Part shown: positions 43,213-50,101 of the stretch, piece by piece
How positions within the stretch are numbered: position 1 is the stretch's first letter
How the letters are laid out: each line of letters starts with the position of its first letter
NCBI GenBank assembly: GCA_963827065.1
Contig: CAWGZM010000010.1
Span: 62,001-126,000 of the forward strand
Direction of reading: 5' to 3'
Length of the DNA stretch: 64,000 bases
Source of the DNA: JACVRW01 sp963827065
GTDB taxonomy: Bacteria > Actinomycetota > Thermoleophilia > Solirubrobacterales > Thermoleophilaceae
Translations under genes and position numbers: made by a program
The notes under the pieces: generated by a model
What the model saw: the letters and a program-made list of their open reading frames with translations, nothing else
Database searches by the model: none
What the model was told of the DNA's origin: nothing

Positions 43213-43875
43213 ATGCCGCGCCCGAGCGCGGGGTCGCGGACGCGGCCCGTCGCAGCCACGCCCAAGGCGGTCGCGACGCTGCGCGACGGCGACCCGGTGA
43301 TGGCCCGTCTTGTCGACGAGCACCACGAGCTCGTGCGAGCGGACCTCAAGGAGGAGCGCGCCGGCGATGCCTACGGCGCACTGCTGCGCTCGATCGTCGG
43401 CCAGCAGCTCTCGACGAAGGCCGCCGCCACGATCTACGGACGCATGCTCGAGCTCTTCGGCGGGCACGCTCCCACGCCGCGGCAGCTGCTCGAGGTCGAT
43501 CCCGACTCGATTCGAGCCGCCGGCCTGTCGCGGCCGAAGATCTCATACCTGCGCGACCTCGCCGTCCACGTCGAAGAGGGCCGCCTCGAGCTCGAGCACC
43601 TGCCCGAGCTGTCCGACGAGGAGGTGAGCGCCCAGCTCACCGACATCAAGGGCCTCGGCCAGTGGACCGCCGACATGTTCCTCATGTTCCACCTGCGCCG
43701 CGCCGACATCCTGCCGGTCGGCGACCAGGGAATCCGCCGCGCGGTCCAGGTCGAGTACCGCCTGCGCAAGCTGCCGGACGCGAAGCGGCTCGAGAAGATT
43801 GCGCGGCCCTGGCGCCCTTACCGGACGCTGGCCTGCCTATACCTGTGGAGCTCGCTGGACAACAAGCCGGCCTGA
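43213..43875 (+). CDS. alkA: DNA-3-methyladenine glycosylase (AlkA/HhH-GPD family)
   Basis: A 220-residue HhH-GPD glycosylase. The helix-hairpin-helix is near residues 137-156 (LTDIKGLGQWTADMFL), and the catalytic Asp lies in PVGDQGIRRAV about 20 residues later. No Cys cluster for a 4Fe-4S site follows, so it is of the AlkA type rather than the endonuclease III/MutY type. It removes alkylated bases such as 3-methyladenine from DNA. The start ATG 43213 follows the AarF stop after two bases. The first 20 residues are basic and probably disordered. Confidence 0.92.
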   Translation: MPRPSAGSRTRPVAATPKAVATLRDGDPVMARLVDEHHELVRADLKEERAGDAYGALLRSIVGQQLSTKAAATIYGRMLELFGGHAPTPRQLLEVDPDSIRAAGLSRPKISYLRDLAVHVEEGRLELEHLPELSDEEVSAQLTDIKGLGQWTADMFLMFHLRRADILPVGDQGIRRAVQVEYRLRKLPDAKRLEKIARPWRPYRTLACLYLWSSLDNKPA

Positions 43876-43883
43876 GAATGTCA

Positions 43884-44031
43884 GCCGGGGGCTCGCGCCC
43901 CCGGACCCCCGCGGCGCACCCCGGCCTCGGTGAAGCGGGGGGCTCCCGGACCCCCGCGGCGCACCTTGGCCTCGGTTAAGCCGGGGGCTCGCGCCCCCGG
44001 ACCCCCTGCGGCGCACCCTGGCCGCGGTTAA
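43884..44031. repeat. three tandem ~50-bp hairpin-bearing repeats
   Basis: Three imperfect units at about 43884-43933, 43935-43979 and 43980-44031, sharing GCGGCGCACC and a closing CTCGGTTAA-like end. Units 1 and 3 carry a strong hairpin (CCGGGGGC / GCCCCCGG); unit 2 has lost part of it. They lie between the convergent glycosylase and IscA-type genes and include the stop of the latter. They probably act as a bidirectional terminator. Confidence 0.85.
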
Positions 44032-44381
44032 ACGGTGCCGCAGGAGGGCTCTTCGTCCGCCACGCGGAACGAGGAGCCGCAGCCGCACGAGGCCACCACG
44101 TTCGGGTTCGAGACCTCGAAGCCCGATCCCTGGAAGCTCTCGGTGAAGTCGACGGTCGAGCCGTCCACGTAGCGCAGGCTCGCCGGGTCGACGAGGACGC
44201 GGATGCCGGAAGCGTCGAAGACATGGTCGTCGTCGCGGCGCTCGTCGAGCGCCAGCGCGTACTGGAATCCGGAGCAGCCGCCGCCGCGCACTCCGACTCG
44301 CAGGCCGACGTCTCCCTCGGCGGCCTGCCCGTCCATGAACTGGTTGACCTTCTCAGCGGCGATGTGGGTGAGCGTGACCAT
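44028..44381 (-). CDS. erpA: A-type iron-sulfur carrier (IscA/ErpA/HesB family)
   Basis: A 117-residue A-type carrier with the three conserved cluster-binding cysteines: C36 in GGGCSGF and C99 and C101 in SCGCGSSF. A fourth Cys (114) is near the C-terminus. It accepts Fe-S clusters from a scaffold and passes them to target enzymes. It faces bolA-grxD, two partners of the same process. The ATG at 44381 is chosen. A perfect TATAAT lies eight bases upstream, which would give a leaderless or nearly leaderless mRNA. Confidence 0.94.
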   Translation of the reverse strand: MVTLTHIAAEKVNQFMDGQAAEGDVGLRVGVRGGGCSGFQYALALDERRDDDHVFDASGIRVLVDPASLRYVDGSTVDFTESFQGSGFEVSNPNVVASCGCGSSFRVADEEPSCGTV

Positions 44382-44389
44382 CCGCGGCA

Positions 44390-44395
44390 ATTATA
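44390..44395 (-). promoter_or_regulatory. consensus -10 box for the IscA-type gene
   Basis: A perfect TATAAT on the minus strand, eight bases before the ATG. The expected start site falls at or beside the initiation codon. The position 17 bases further up reads CAGGGT, so no consensus -35 is present. Confidence 0.55.
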
Positions 44396-44425
44396 TCGGC
44401 GAAGCCGTCGATACCCTGGAGGGCG

Positions 44426-44665
44426 ATGCCCAGCGCAGCTGAGCTGAAGGAACGCATCGAGGAGGCCTTCCCCGGCGCCCAGGTGATGGTCCACGACCTC
44501 ACCGGCGGGGGCGACCACTTTCGCGCCGAGGTGATCTCGGATCGCTTTCAGGGCCTCTCGCGGATCCAGCAGCACAAGCTGATCTACGACGTGTTCGGAG
44601 ACGAGGTGGGCGGACCCATCCACGCTCTCTCCATCAAGACCCAGACTCCTGGAGACGGAAGATGA
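44426..44665 (+). CDS. bolA: BolA family protein
   Basis: A 79-residue BolA-type protein with the class fold: an N-terminal helix (AELKERIEEAF), DLTGGGDHFRAEV, and the conserved FQGLSRIQQHKLIYDVFGDEV with the invariant His region near the C-terminus. BolA proteins bind a shared 2Fe-2S cluster with monothiol glutaredoxins, which is exactly the next gene here. ATG 44426 follows GGAGGG by three bases. Its stop overlaps the grxD start as ATGA, so the two are made together. Confidence 0.94.
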   Translation: MPSAAELKERIEEAFPGAQVMVHDLTGGGDHFRAEVISDRFQGLSRIQQHKLIYDVFGDEVGGPIHALSIKTQTPGDGR

Positions 44666-45057
44666 CGAACGACGAGATCCGCAGCTTCATCGAGACCGCG
44701 ATCAAGGAGAACAAGGTGATGCTCTTCATGAAGGGCACACCGCAGCAGCCCGCGTGCGGCTTTTCGATGCGCGCCTCGGGCGCCCTCAACGAGCTGGGCG
44801 TGCAGTACGCGGCGCTCGACATCCTGCCGGACCCGCGCATCCGCGAGGAGCTTTCGGCGGTATCGGGCTGGCCGACGATCCCGCAGCTGTTCGTGAACGG
44901 CGAGCTGATCGGTGGCTCGGACATCGTGCTCGAGATGTTCGAGTCGGGCGAGCTGGCCGAGATGCTCGGGGTGGAGCAGCCCGACCAGCCGGATGTGCCG
45001 GCCCCCGAGCCGGAGCCGCGCCAGGCGCCGCTCGGGCTCGAGAACCGGCTGACCTAG
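44662..45057 (+). CDS. grxD: monothiol glutaredoxin (Grx4/GrxD type)
   Basis: A 131-residue monothiol glutaredoxin with the CGFS active site at residues 32-35, the MLFMKGTPQQPACGFS context, WPTIPQLFVNGELIGGSD for glutathione binding, and a Pro/Glu-rich C-terminal tail of about 25 residues. With BolA it forms a Fe-S complex used in cluster transfer or iron sensing. Start ATG 44662 overlaps bolA. The stop is followed at once by palindromic repeat copy 2, which may also end the transcript. Confidence 0.95.
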   Translation: MTNDEIRSFIETAIKENKVMLFMKGTPQQPACGFSMRASGALNELGVQYAALDILPDPRIREELSAVSGWPTIPQLFVNGELIGGSDIVLEMFESGELAEMLGVEQPDQPDVPAPEPEPRQAPLGLENRLT

Positions 45058-45060
45058 GAG

Positions 45061-45116
45061 GGGGTCAGGTCTTGCAATCGCGCACCGGACGGTGCTCGAT
45101 TGCAAGACCTGACCCC
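45061..45116. repeat. dispersed palindrome, copy 2
   Basis: A 56-bp inverted repeat with the same outer arms as copies 1 and 3 (GGGGTCAGGTCTTGCAATCG and its complement). The inner arms differ by one base (C versus T) around a short GAC-type centre. It begins three bases after the grxD stop. Confidence 0.9.
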
Positions 45117-45204
45117 TCTCAGCGCGCGACAGCGCGGCCATGCCCTCGCAGATCCAGGCCGAAGCCGGCAGCAGACGAGGCCGCGCGATCGCCACCCGCG
45201 GTGA

Positions 45205-45426
45205 TCAGCGGCCGCAGGACGCCGCGCCACGCGGGGCCGGACGCCGGTGCCTGAGTGAGAGTCGTGTCCATGACACGAGGATCGCGCTCAGCCGGCTGCC
45301 CGGAAAGGCGGTCAGCCGGTGTCCGCGCGGGCGGCCAACCGAACCAGTGAACCGGCGTGCGACCCGCTCGTGGAGCTCTGCCTGATGGGCCTGAGCGGCG
45401 CTGAGTGTGAGGGGGTTCGAGTGCAT
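45205..45426 (-). CDS. small basic protein divergent from the ArsR-family gene
   Basis: A 73-codon frame starting MHSNPLTLSAAQAHQAELHE, with an amphipathic helix in the first 25 residues and an Arg/Pro-rich rest. I have a weak recollection of small proteins with similar MxxNP starts near actinobacterial regulators but cannot name a family. It has no clear Shine-Dalgarno. The shared 54-bp intergenic region holds the operator-like palindrome at 45465-45482, so both genes could be controlled together. The region 45117-45204 contains nothing else I can support. Confidence 0.4.
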   Translation of the reverse strand: MHSNPLTLSAAQAHQAELHERVARRFTGSVGRPRGHRLTAFPGSRLSAILVSWTRLSLRHRRPAPRGAASCGR

Positions 45427-45464
45427 GCCATGAGTCTTGCGCGGGGTCCCTGCCGTCCATATTG

Positions 45465-45482
45465 ATTTAGCCTGTGCTAAAT
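45465..45482. promoter_or_regulatory. operator-like palindrome overlapping the ArsR-family start codon
   Basis: Seven-base arms ATTTAGC / GCTAAAT around CTGT, perfect. The right arm contains the A and T of the ATG at 45481. This fits autorepression by the ArsR-type protein encoded next. Confidence 0.65.
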
Positions 45483-46449
45483 GGTCCGCTACGAATTCGA
45501 GCTTTCCGACCTCGCTCGGCTGCGCTTCGCGATCTCGCCGATGTGGGAGCTCGTGATCTCGCTCAGGGCGCTCCGCGACCCCTCGGAGGCGGCCATGCAC
45601 CTGCCCTGGGTCCGCTCCGTCCGCGAGCGCGTTCGCGGCCTCGACCTGTTGCCGCTGCTCGGCCTCGTGCCGCCGGACGGCTATATCCCCGACTTCCTGA
45701 CGCCGCCGCCCAACACCCCGCTGGCGAGCTTCGAGGACGAGCTCGAGGCGGTCCGCTCCACCCCCGCCGCGCGCGTGCGCAAGGAGGTCGGGCTGAGACT
45801 CGAGGACGGGCTCTCGCCGGAGCTCGCGGAGCCCTTCCTGCGCCGCCCGCGGCGGGCGCTCGAGCGCCTCGCCGACTCGCTCGCCGCCTACTGGGAGGTC
45901 GCCCTCGAGCCCCACTGGCCGCGCGTCCGCGCCCTGCTCGAGGCTGACCTGCTGTACCGCTCGCGGCGGCTCACCGAGGGCGGCCCGACCGCGCTGTTCG
46001 CCGATCTCGACCCGGCAATCCACTGGCGCGACGAGGGCCTCGAGGTCGAGATGGCCTACACCACCACCTTCGAGCTGGCCGGCCGCGGCCTGCTGCTCGT
46101 GCCAACGGCATTCCCGGCGCGGCCCTTCGCCATCGCCTCGTCGTACTGGCAGCCGACCGTGATGTATCCGGCGCGCGGGGTCGCGCTCCTGTGGGAGGGC
46201 GGTCAGGACGCTCCGCCCGAGGCGCTCGCGGCCGTCCTCGGGCGCGGCCGGGCGGCCGTGCTGCTCGCCCTCGACGCCCCCCGCACGACCGGTGACCTCG
46301 CACGCCGCCTCGAGATCACGCCGGGCGGGGCATCACAGCACCTCTCGTCGTTGAAGGCGGCCGGGCTCGTGAGCTCGAACCGCCACGGCCGCAGCGTGCT
46401 CTACGCGCGCAGCCCGCTGGCCGACGAGCTGGTCAGCTCAGCCGGCTAG
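45481..46449 (+). CDS. ArsR-family regulator with N-terminal DUF5937 domain
   Basis: A 322-residue protein. The N-terminal 180 residues match the DUF5937 type (opening FELSDLARLRFAISPMWELV), and the last 75 residues form an ArsR winged helix (RAAVLLALDAPRTTGDLARRL, then GGASQHLSSLKAAGLVSSNR). No Cys-based metal site is evident in the HTH, so it probably senses something other than arsenic or zinc. The ATG at 45481 is inside a perfect operator palindrome and has no Shine-Dalgarno, which suggests leaderless translation and tight autorepression. Confidence 0.87.
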   Translation: MVRYEFELSDLARLRFAISPMWELVISLRALRDPSEAAMHLPWVRSVRERVRGLDLLPLLGLVPPDGYIPDFLTPPPNTPLASFEDELEAVRSTPAARVRKEVGLRLEDGLSPELAEPFLRRPRRALERLADSLAAYWEVALEPHWPRVRALLEADLLYRSRRLTEGGPTALFADLDPAIHWRDEGLEVEMAYTTTFELAGRGLLLVPTAFPARPFAIASSYWQPTVMYPARGVALLWEGGQDAPPEALAAVLGRGRAAVLLALDAPRTTGDLARRLEITPGGASQHLSSLKAAGLVSSNRHGRSVLYARSPLADELVSSAG

Positions 46450-46668
46450 TCAACGCCCGCGCTTCCGCCGCTGCTGGTCGAGCGCCTTGCGGCCCCGGTC
46501 GGCAGCGTCGCGGGCCTGGCGCTTGTACTGCTCCTTCTTCTCGGGCGGCAGCGCCTGCCAGCGCTCCCAGGCCATGAGCAGGTAGGGCCAGAGCCGCCTG
46601 GCGTTAGTCACCGCCTTCGAGCCGCGGCCGGGGCCTATGCGCTGCGGGGTTCGCTTCGATCTAGCCAT
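46450..46668 (-). CDS. small basic conserved hypothetical protein
   Basis: A 72-residue, strongly basic protein. A short mixed N-terminus is followed by RLWPYLLMAWERWQALPPEKKEQYKRQARDAADRGRKAL, predicted as two long helices. It might bind nucleic acid or acidic partners; no family name is known to me. Its start (ATG 46668) lies 34 bases inside the end of the glutaredoxin-like gene, so translation is likely coupled. It stops against the ArsR-family gene. Confidence 0.6.
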   Translation of the reverse strand: MARSKRTPQRIGPGRGSKAVTNARRLWPYLLMAWERWQALPPEKKEQYKRQARDAADRGRKALDQQRRKRGR

Positions 46669-46895
46669 TCGAGGTACTCCAGGATGCGGTGGGAATCGTG
46701 GATCACTTCATCACGGTGCACGAGGACCGGTACCCACCTCTGCCCGGTCAACTCCTCCACCTCGGGGCGGTCCCGCTTGAGGAAGGGCATGCGCACCTCG
46801 TCGAAGTCGATCTCCAGCGCCCGGAGCCGCCGCGCCACCCTGCCGCAGCGGCACACGACGTCCGTGGGGGCCCTGCAGCGGTACAGGGTGGTCAC
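46635..46895 (-). CDS. glutaredoxin/GST N-terminal-like thiol protein
   Basis: An 86-residue thioredoxin-fold protein resembling the GST N-terminal domain. The start TTLYRC gives beta-1, and a CRCG motif sits where the redox CxxC would be. VPVLVHRDEVIHDSHRILEYLEW matches the cis-Pro and glutathione gamma-Glu-binding region of GST/glutaredoxins. It may act as a thiol-disulfide reductase or mycothiol-linked factor. GTG 46895 is the only good start, placed 14 bp after the epimerase stop. Confidence 0.75.
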   Translation of the reverse strand: MTTLYRCRAPTDVVCRCGRVARRLRALEIDFDEVRMPFLKRDRPEVEELTGQRWVPVLVHRDEVIHDSHRILEYLEWLDRSEPRSA

Positions 46896-46909
46896 GGGCG
46901 GGAGAGTAG

Positions 46910-47989
46910 TCAGGGGCGACCGGAGGTGACCCGCCGCAGCAGGCCGGCGGCCTCCTCGGCGGCGCCGATCGCGAGCCCGGCGACCCGGTACTGGATCTGC
47001 TGCGAGCGGCGGCTGCGGGCGATCCGGGCGTGCTCCCGCTCGAGGTGCCACGCGACGGTCGCCTCGAGCGTCTCCTCATGGCCGCGCGCCCTCCAGCCGA
47101 GCTCCCGCCGCGCCTTCGTCGAGCGGTAGGTCCAGCTGTTCGAGGCCGCGCGCACCTCGGCCGGGGTGAGCGGCCAGCGGCCGCCCGCGCCGAGCAGGGC
47201 CGCCGCACGGGCCGCGGCGCCTCGCGGCAGCTTGACCGGCGGATCCACTCCCGACAGCCGCCCGAGATCGGCGAACAGGCGGTCGAAGGTGAAGTTGCGC
47301 CCGCCGAGCAGGTAGCGCTCGCCCACCGCTCCGCGCTCGTCCGCGAGCAGGTGGCCCGCCGCGGCGTCACGGACGTCCACCACGCCCGCGGCCCCGTCCG
47401 TGTAGACCGGGATGCGTCCGAGCAGGAAGCTGCGAACGATCCTCGTCGAGCTGAGCAGGTGGTCGCCGGCGCCGAAGCAGACTGCCGGGTTTACGCATAC
47501 GAGCGGCAGCCCCTGCGCCGCCACCCGGAGCGCCTCGACCTCCGCCTCGTGCACCGAGTTGACGTACGGGATCCCGAGCCGGGCCGCCGTGAAGAGCTGG
47601 GTCTCGTCGGCGGTCTTGCCGTCGCGCGCCGGGCCGACCGCCGCGGCGCTCGACGTGTAGATGACGCGCTCCACGCCCGCGCGCAGGCACTCCTGCATGA
47701 CGAGCTTCGTCCCGCCCACGTTCACGTCGAAGACGCGCTCCGCGTCCTGCGGGCGGACGGAGGTCACCCCGGCGCAGTGGAACACGCGCTCGACTCCCCC
47801 CAGCGCGCGGCGCACCGAGCGCCGGTCGCGCACCTCGAGCCGCACGCGCTCGGCGTCGAGGCCCTCGAGCGCGACATCCGGCGATCCGTTCTCCACCCCC
47901 AGCCGCAGCTCGTCACCGCGCTCGGTGAGGAGGTGCGCGACGTGTGAGCCGATGAACCCGGTCGCGCCTGTGACGAGGACCTTGGCCAA
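46910..47989 (-). CDS. NAD-dependent epimerase/dehydratase-like (extended SDR) with altered YxxxK
   Basis: A 359-residue extended SDR: TGATGFIGSHVA at the N-terminus for NAD(P) and a later NPAVCFGAGD segment. It resembles hopanoid-associated HpnA or dihydroflavonol-4-reductase-type proteins. The catalytic motif reads Y-V-N-S-V followed by HEAEVEAL, so the usual Lys is Val and activity may be lost or changed. The start is TTG 47989; the upstream coding-like stretch belongs to the palindromic repeat. The C-terminus has about 50 extra residues beyond the domain. Confidence 0.85.
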   Translation of the reverse strand: MAKVLVTGATGFIGSHVAHLLTERGDELRLGVENGSPDVALEGLDAERVRLEVRDRRSVRRALGGVERVFHCAGVTSVRPQDAERVFDVNVGGTKLVMQECLRAGVERVIYTSSAAAVGPARDGKTADETQLFTAARLGIPYVNSVHEAEVEALRVAAQGLPLVCVNPAVCFGAGDHLLSSTRIVRSFLLGRIPVYTDGAAGVVDVRDAAAGHLLADERGAVGERYLLGGRNFTFDRLFADLGRLSGVDPPVKLPRGAAARAAALLGAGGRWPLTPAEVRAASNSWTYRSTKARRELGWRARGHEETLEATVAWHLEREHARIARSRRSQQIQYRVAGLAIGAAEEAAGLLRRVTSGRP

Positions 47990-48004
47990 GCCGCGACGAG
48001 TGTA

Positions 48005-48056
48005 GGGGTCAGGTCTTGCAATCGCGCACGAGTGCGCGATTGCAAGACCTGACCCC
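48005..48056. repeat. dispersed perfect palindrome, copy 3
   Basis: Two 25-base arms with perfect complementarity around a GA centre (52 bp). The outer 20 bases of each arm match copies 1 and 2. It lies between divergent genes (epimerase and DegV), so it cannot serve as a terminator here. Confidence 0.92.
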
Positions 48057-48074
48057 GGTAGGCTGCCGCCCCCG

Positions 48075-48944
48075 ATGGCCGACGTCGCGATCGTCACCGA
48101 CAGCACCTCCTACCTCCCGCCGGAGCTCATCGAGCGCCACGAGATCCACGTGGTGCCGCTCTACGTCGTGTTCGGCGCCGACCGGACCGTTCGCGAGGTG
48201 GACATCACGGACTACCCGGCCTTCTTCGAGGAGCTGCGCCGCGCGGAGAAGCTGCCGAGCACCTCGCAGCCGTCGGTCGGCGACTTCACGAGCGTCTTCG
48301 AGCCGCTGCTCGCGAAGGGCCGGGAGATCGTGTCGGTCCACATCTCCGGCGGTCTCTCCGGCACGCCCGAGGCGGCGCGCCAGGCCAAGGAGGCGCTCGA
48401 GCGCGACGGCAAGGGCGGCGAGCGCATCGAGGTCGTCGACTCGACCACGGCCGCCGGCGGGCTCGGCTTCATGGTGCTGGCGGCGGCCAAGGCCGCCGAG
48501 GACGGACGGAGCGCCGAGGAGGTCGCCGAGCATGTCCACGCCGCGCGCCGCGATTTGAAGCTCTGGTTCGTGATCGACACGCTCGAGTTCCTCAAACGCG
48601 GCGGCAGGATCGGCGCGGCCAGCGCCTGGATCGGGTCCACGCTGAAGGTCAAGCCGATCCTCACCGTCGAGAACGAGATGACGCCCGTGGAGCGCGTGCG
48701 CACGAGCGGCCGTGCGATGGAGCGCATGGTCGACTACGCGCGCCAGCGCAAGGACTCGGGCGCGGATGCCTGGAGCGCCCAGCACATCAACGCGCCCGAT
48801 GCGTGCCAGGAGCTGATCGATCGCTGCAGCGAGGTCTACGGCTCCCCGCCGACGATCATCAGCGAGATCGGGCCCGTGCTCTCGGCCCACACCGGCCCCG
48901 GGCTGCTCGGGATGGGCGGCCTGCCGGCGCACTACGTGCAGTAG
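48075..48944 (+). CDS. DegV family fatty-acid-binding protein
   Basis: A 289-residue DegV protein with the conserved TDSTSYLP near the N-terminus, STSQPS, the lipid-contacting HISGGLSGT, WFVIDTLEFLKRGGRIG and the C-terminal HTGPGLLG. DegV/FakB proteins hold a fatty acid for phosphorylation by the kinase FakA; no fakA is in this window. ATG 48075 is preceded by palindrome copy 3 and little else. It is followed by a run of membrane genes. Confidence 0.93.
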   Translation: MADVAIVTDSTSYLPPELIERHEIHVVPLYVVFGADRTVREVDITDYPAFFEELRRAEKLPSTSQPSVGDFTSVFEPLLAKGREIVSVHISGGLSGTPEAARQAKEALERDGKGGERIEVVDSTTAAGGLGFMVLAAAKAAEDGRSAEEVAEHVHAARRDLKLWFVIDTLEFLKRGGRIGAASAWIGSTLKVKPILTVENEMTPVERVRTSGRAMERMVDYARQRKDSGADAWSAQHINAPDACQELIDRCSEVYGSPPTIISEIGPVLSAHTGPGLLGMGGLPAHYVQ

Positions 48945-48991
48945 ATCGTGCACCTGTAGGACCGTCCGGCGGCGAAGCGAATAGCGCCCTG

Positions 48992-50092
48992 GTGCCTTCC
49001 GTCAGGGATGTCGTGCGCATCGTGCTGATCGTCGTCTGCGTGACGATCTGCCTCTACCTGCTGTATCTCCTGCGCCGTCCGATCTCGTGGATCCTGATCG
49101 CGGCGTTCCTGGCGGTCGCGCTCGCAGGCCCGGTGAACTACCTGGCCAGGCGAATGCGGCGCGGCTTCGCGATCACGATCGTCTTCCTCGGCCTGCTGGC
49201 CGTGCCGCTGCTCCTTATCGCGCTGATCGTGCCACCGCTGATCACAGAGGCCGACAAGTTTGCGCAGGACGTGCCGCGCTACGCCCGCGACGTCACCCAG
49301 TTCGTCCAGGACAATGACCGGCTGCGCTCAATCAACGAGGACTACGACATCACCAGCCAGATCGAGGAGGAGGCCGGCAAGCTACCGGGCAAGCTCGGCG
49401 GCGCCGCCGGGGCGCTCCGAGACGTCGGCTTCGGGATCGTCAACTCCCTGTTCGCGCTGATCACCATCCTCGTGCTCACGGCGTTCCTGCTCTCGAATGG
49501 GCGCGCCTGGACCGACGCCATGATCAGATCGCGCCCGCGCGAGCAGCGTGAGCGGCTGCGCCGCTCGCTCGACCACATGGGCCAGGCGGTGGCGGGCTAC
49601 GTGGCCGGCGCGCTCACGATCGCGCTGATAGCGGGGGTCGCGACCTTCATCGTCCTCACGATCCTCGGAGTCCCATTCGCTGCCCCGCTGGCCGTGATCG
49701 CCGGGCTGTTCTCGCTGCTGCCCCTGGTTGGCGCGACGATCGCGGCGGTCCTGATCGGAATCGTCACGCTGTTCGAGAACTTCCCCACGGCGACGATCAT
49801 CTGGGCCATCTGGGCGATCGTCTATCAGCAGTTCGAGAACCACGTGATTCAGCCGCAGGTCCAGAAGCGCACGGTGCACGTGCAGCCGTTCATCACGATC
49901 GTGGCGGTGCTGTTCGGCGCAACGCTGCTGGGCGTGCTGGGCGCGCTGGTGGCGATCCCGGTGGCCGCCTCGATTCAGATCCTGCTGCGTGAGTACGTCG
50001 ATCTGCGCACGCTCTCGATCAAACGGCAGGACGAACCCGGCGACGAGCCGCCGCCGCTCGATCCGGCGGCTCCCGACCCCGCTCCCGCGTAG
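48992..50092 (+). CDS. AI-2E family transporter
   Basis: A 366-residue protein of the AI-2E (PerM/TqsA) family with about seven to eight TM helices. Two or three lie near residues 6-85, then there is a charged middle region (about 85-150) and the conserved C-terminal bundle with LPLVGATIAAVLIG and the FENHVIQP segment. Members export autoinducer-2 or Na+/other small solutes, so the substrate is open. GTG 48992 is chosen because no upstream start fits a TM protein; another GTG lies seven codons later. The acidic Pro-rich tail is probably disordered. Confidence 0.9.
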   Translation: MPSVRDVVRIVLIVVCVTICLYLLYLLRRPISWILIAAFLAVALAGPVNYLARRMRRGFAITIVFLGLLAVPLLLIALIVPPLITEADKFAQDVPRYARDVTQFVQDNDRLRSINEDYDITSQIEEEAGKLPGKLGGAAGALRDVGFGIVNSLFALITILVLTAFLLSNGRAWTDAMIRSRPREQRERLRRSLDHMGQAVAGYVAGALTIALIAGVATFIVLTILGVPFAAPLAVIAGLFSLLPLVGATIAAVLIGIVTLFENFPTATIIWAIWAIVYQQFENHVIQPQVQKRTVHVQPFITIVAVLFGATLLGVLGALVAIPVAASIQILLREYVDLRTLSIKRQDEPGDEPPPLDPAAPDPAPA

Positions 50093-50101
50093 CCTGTTCA
50101 C

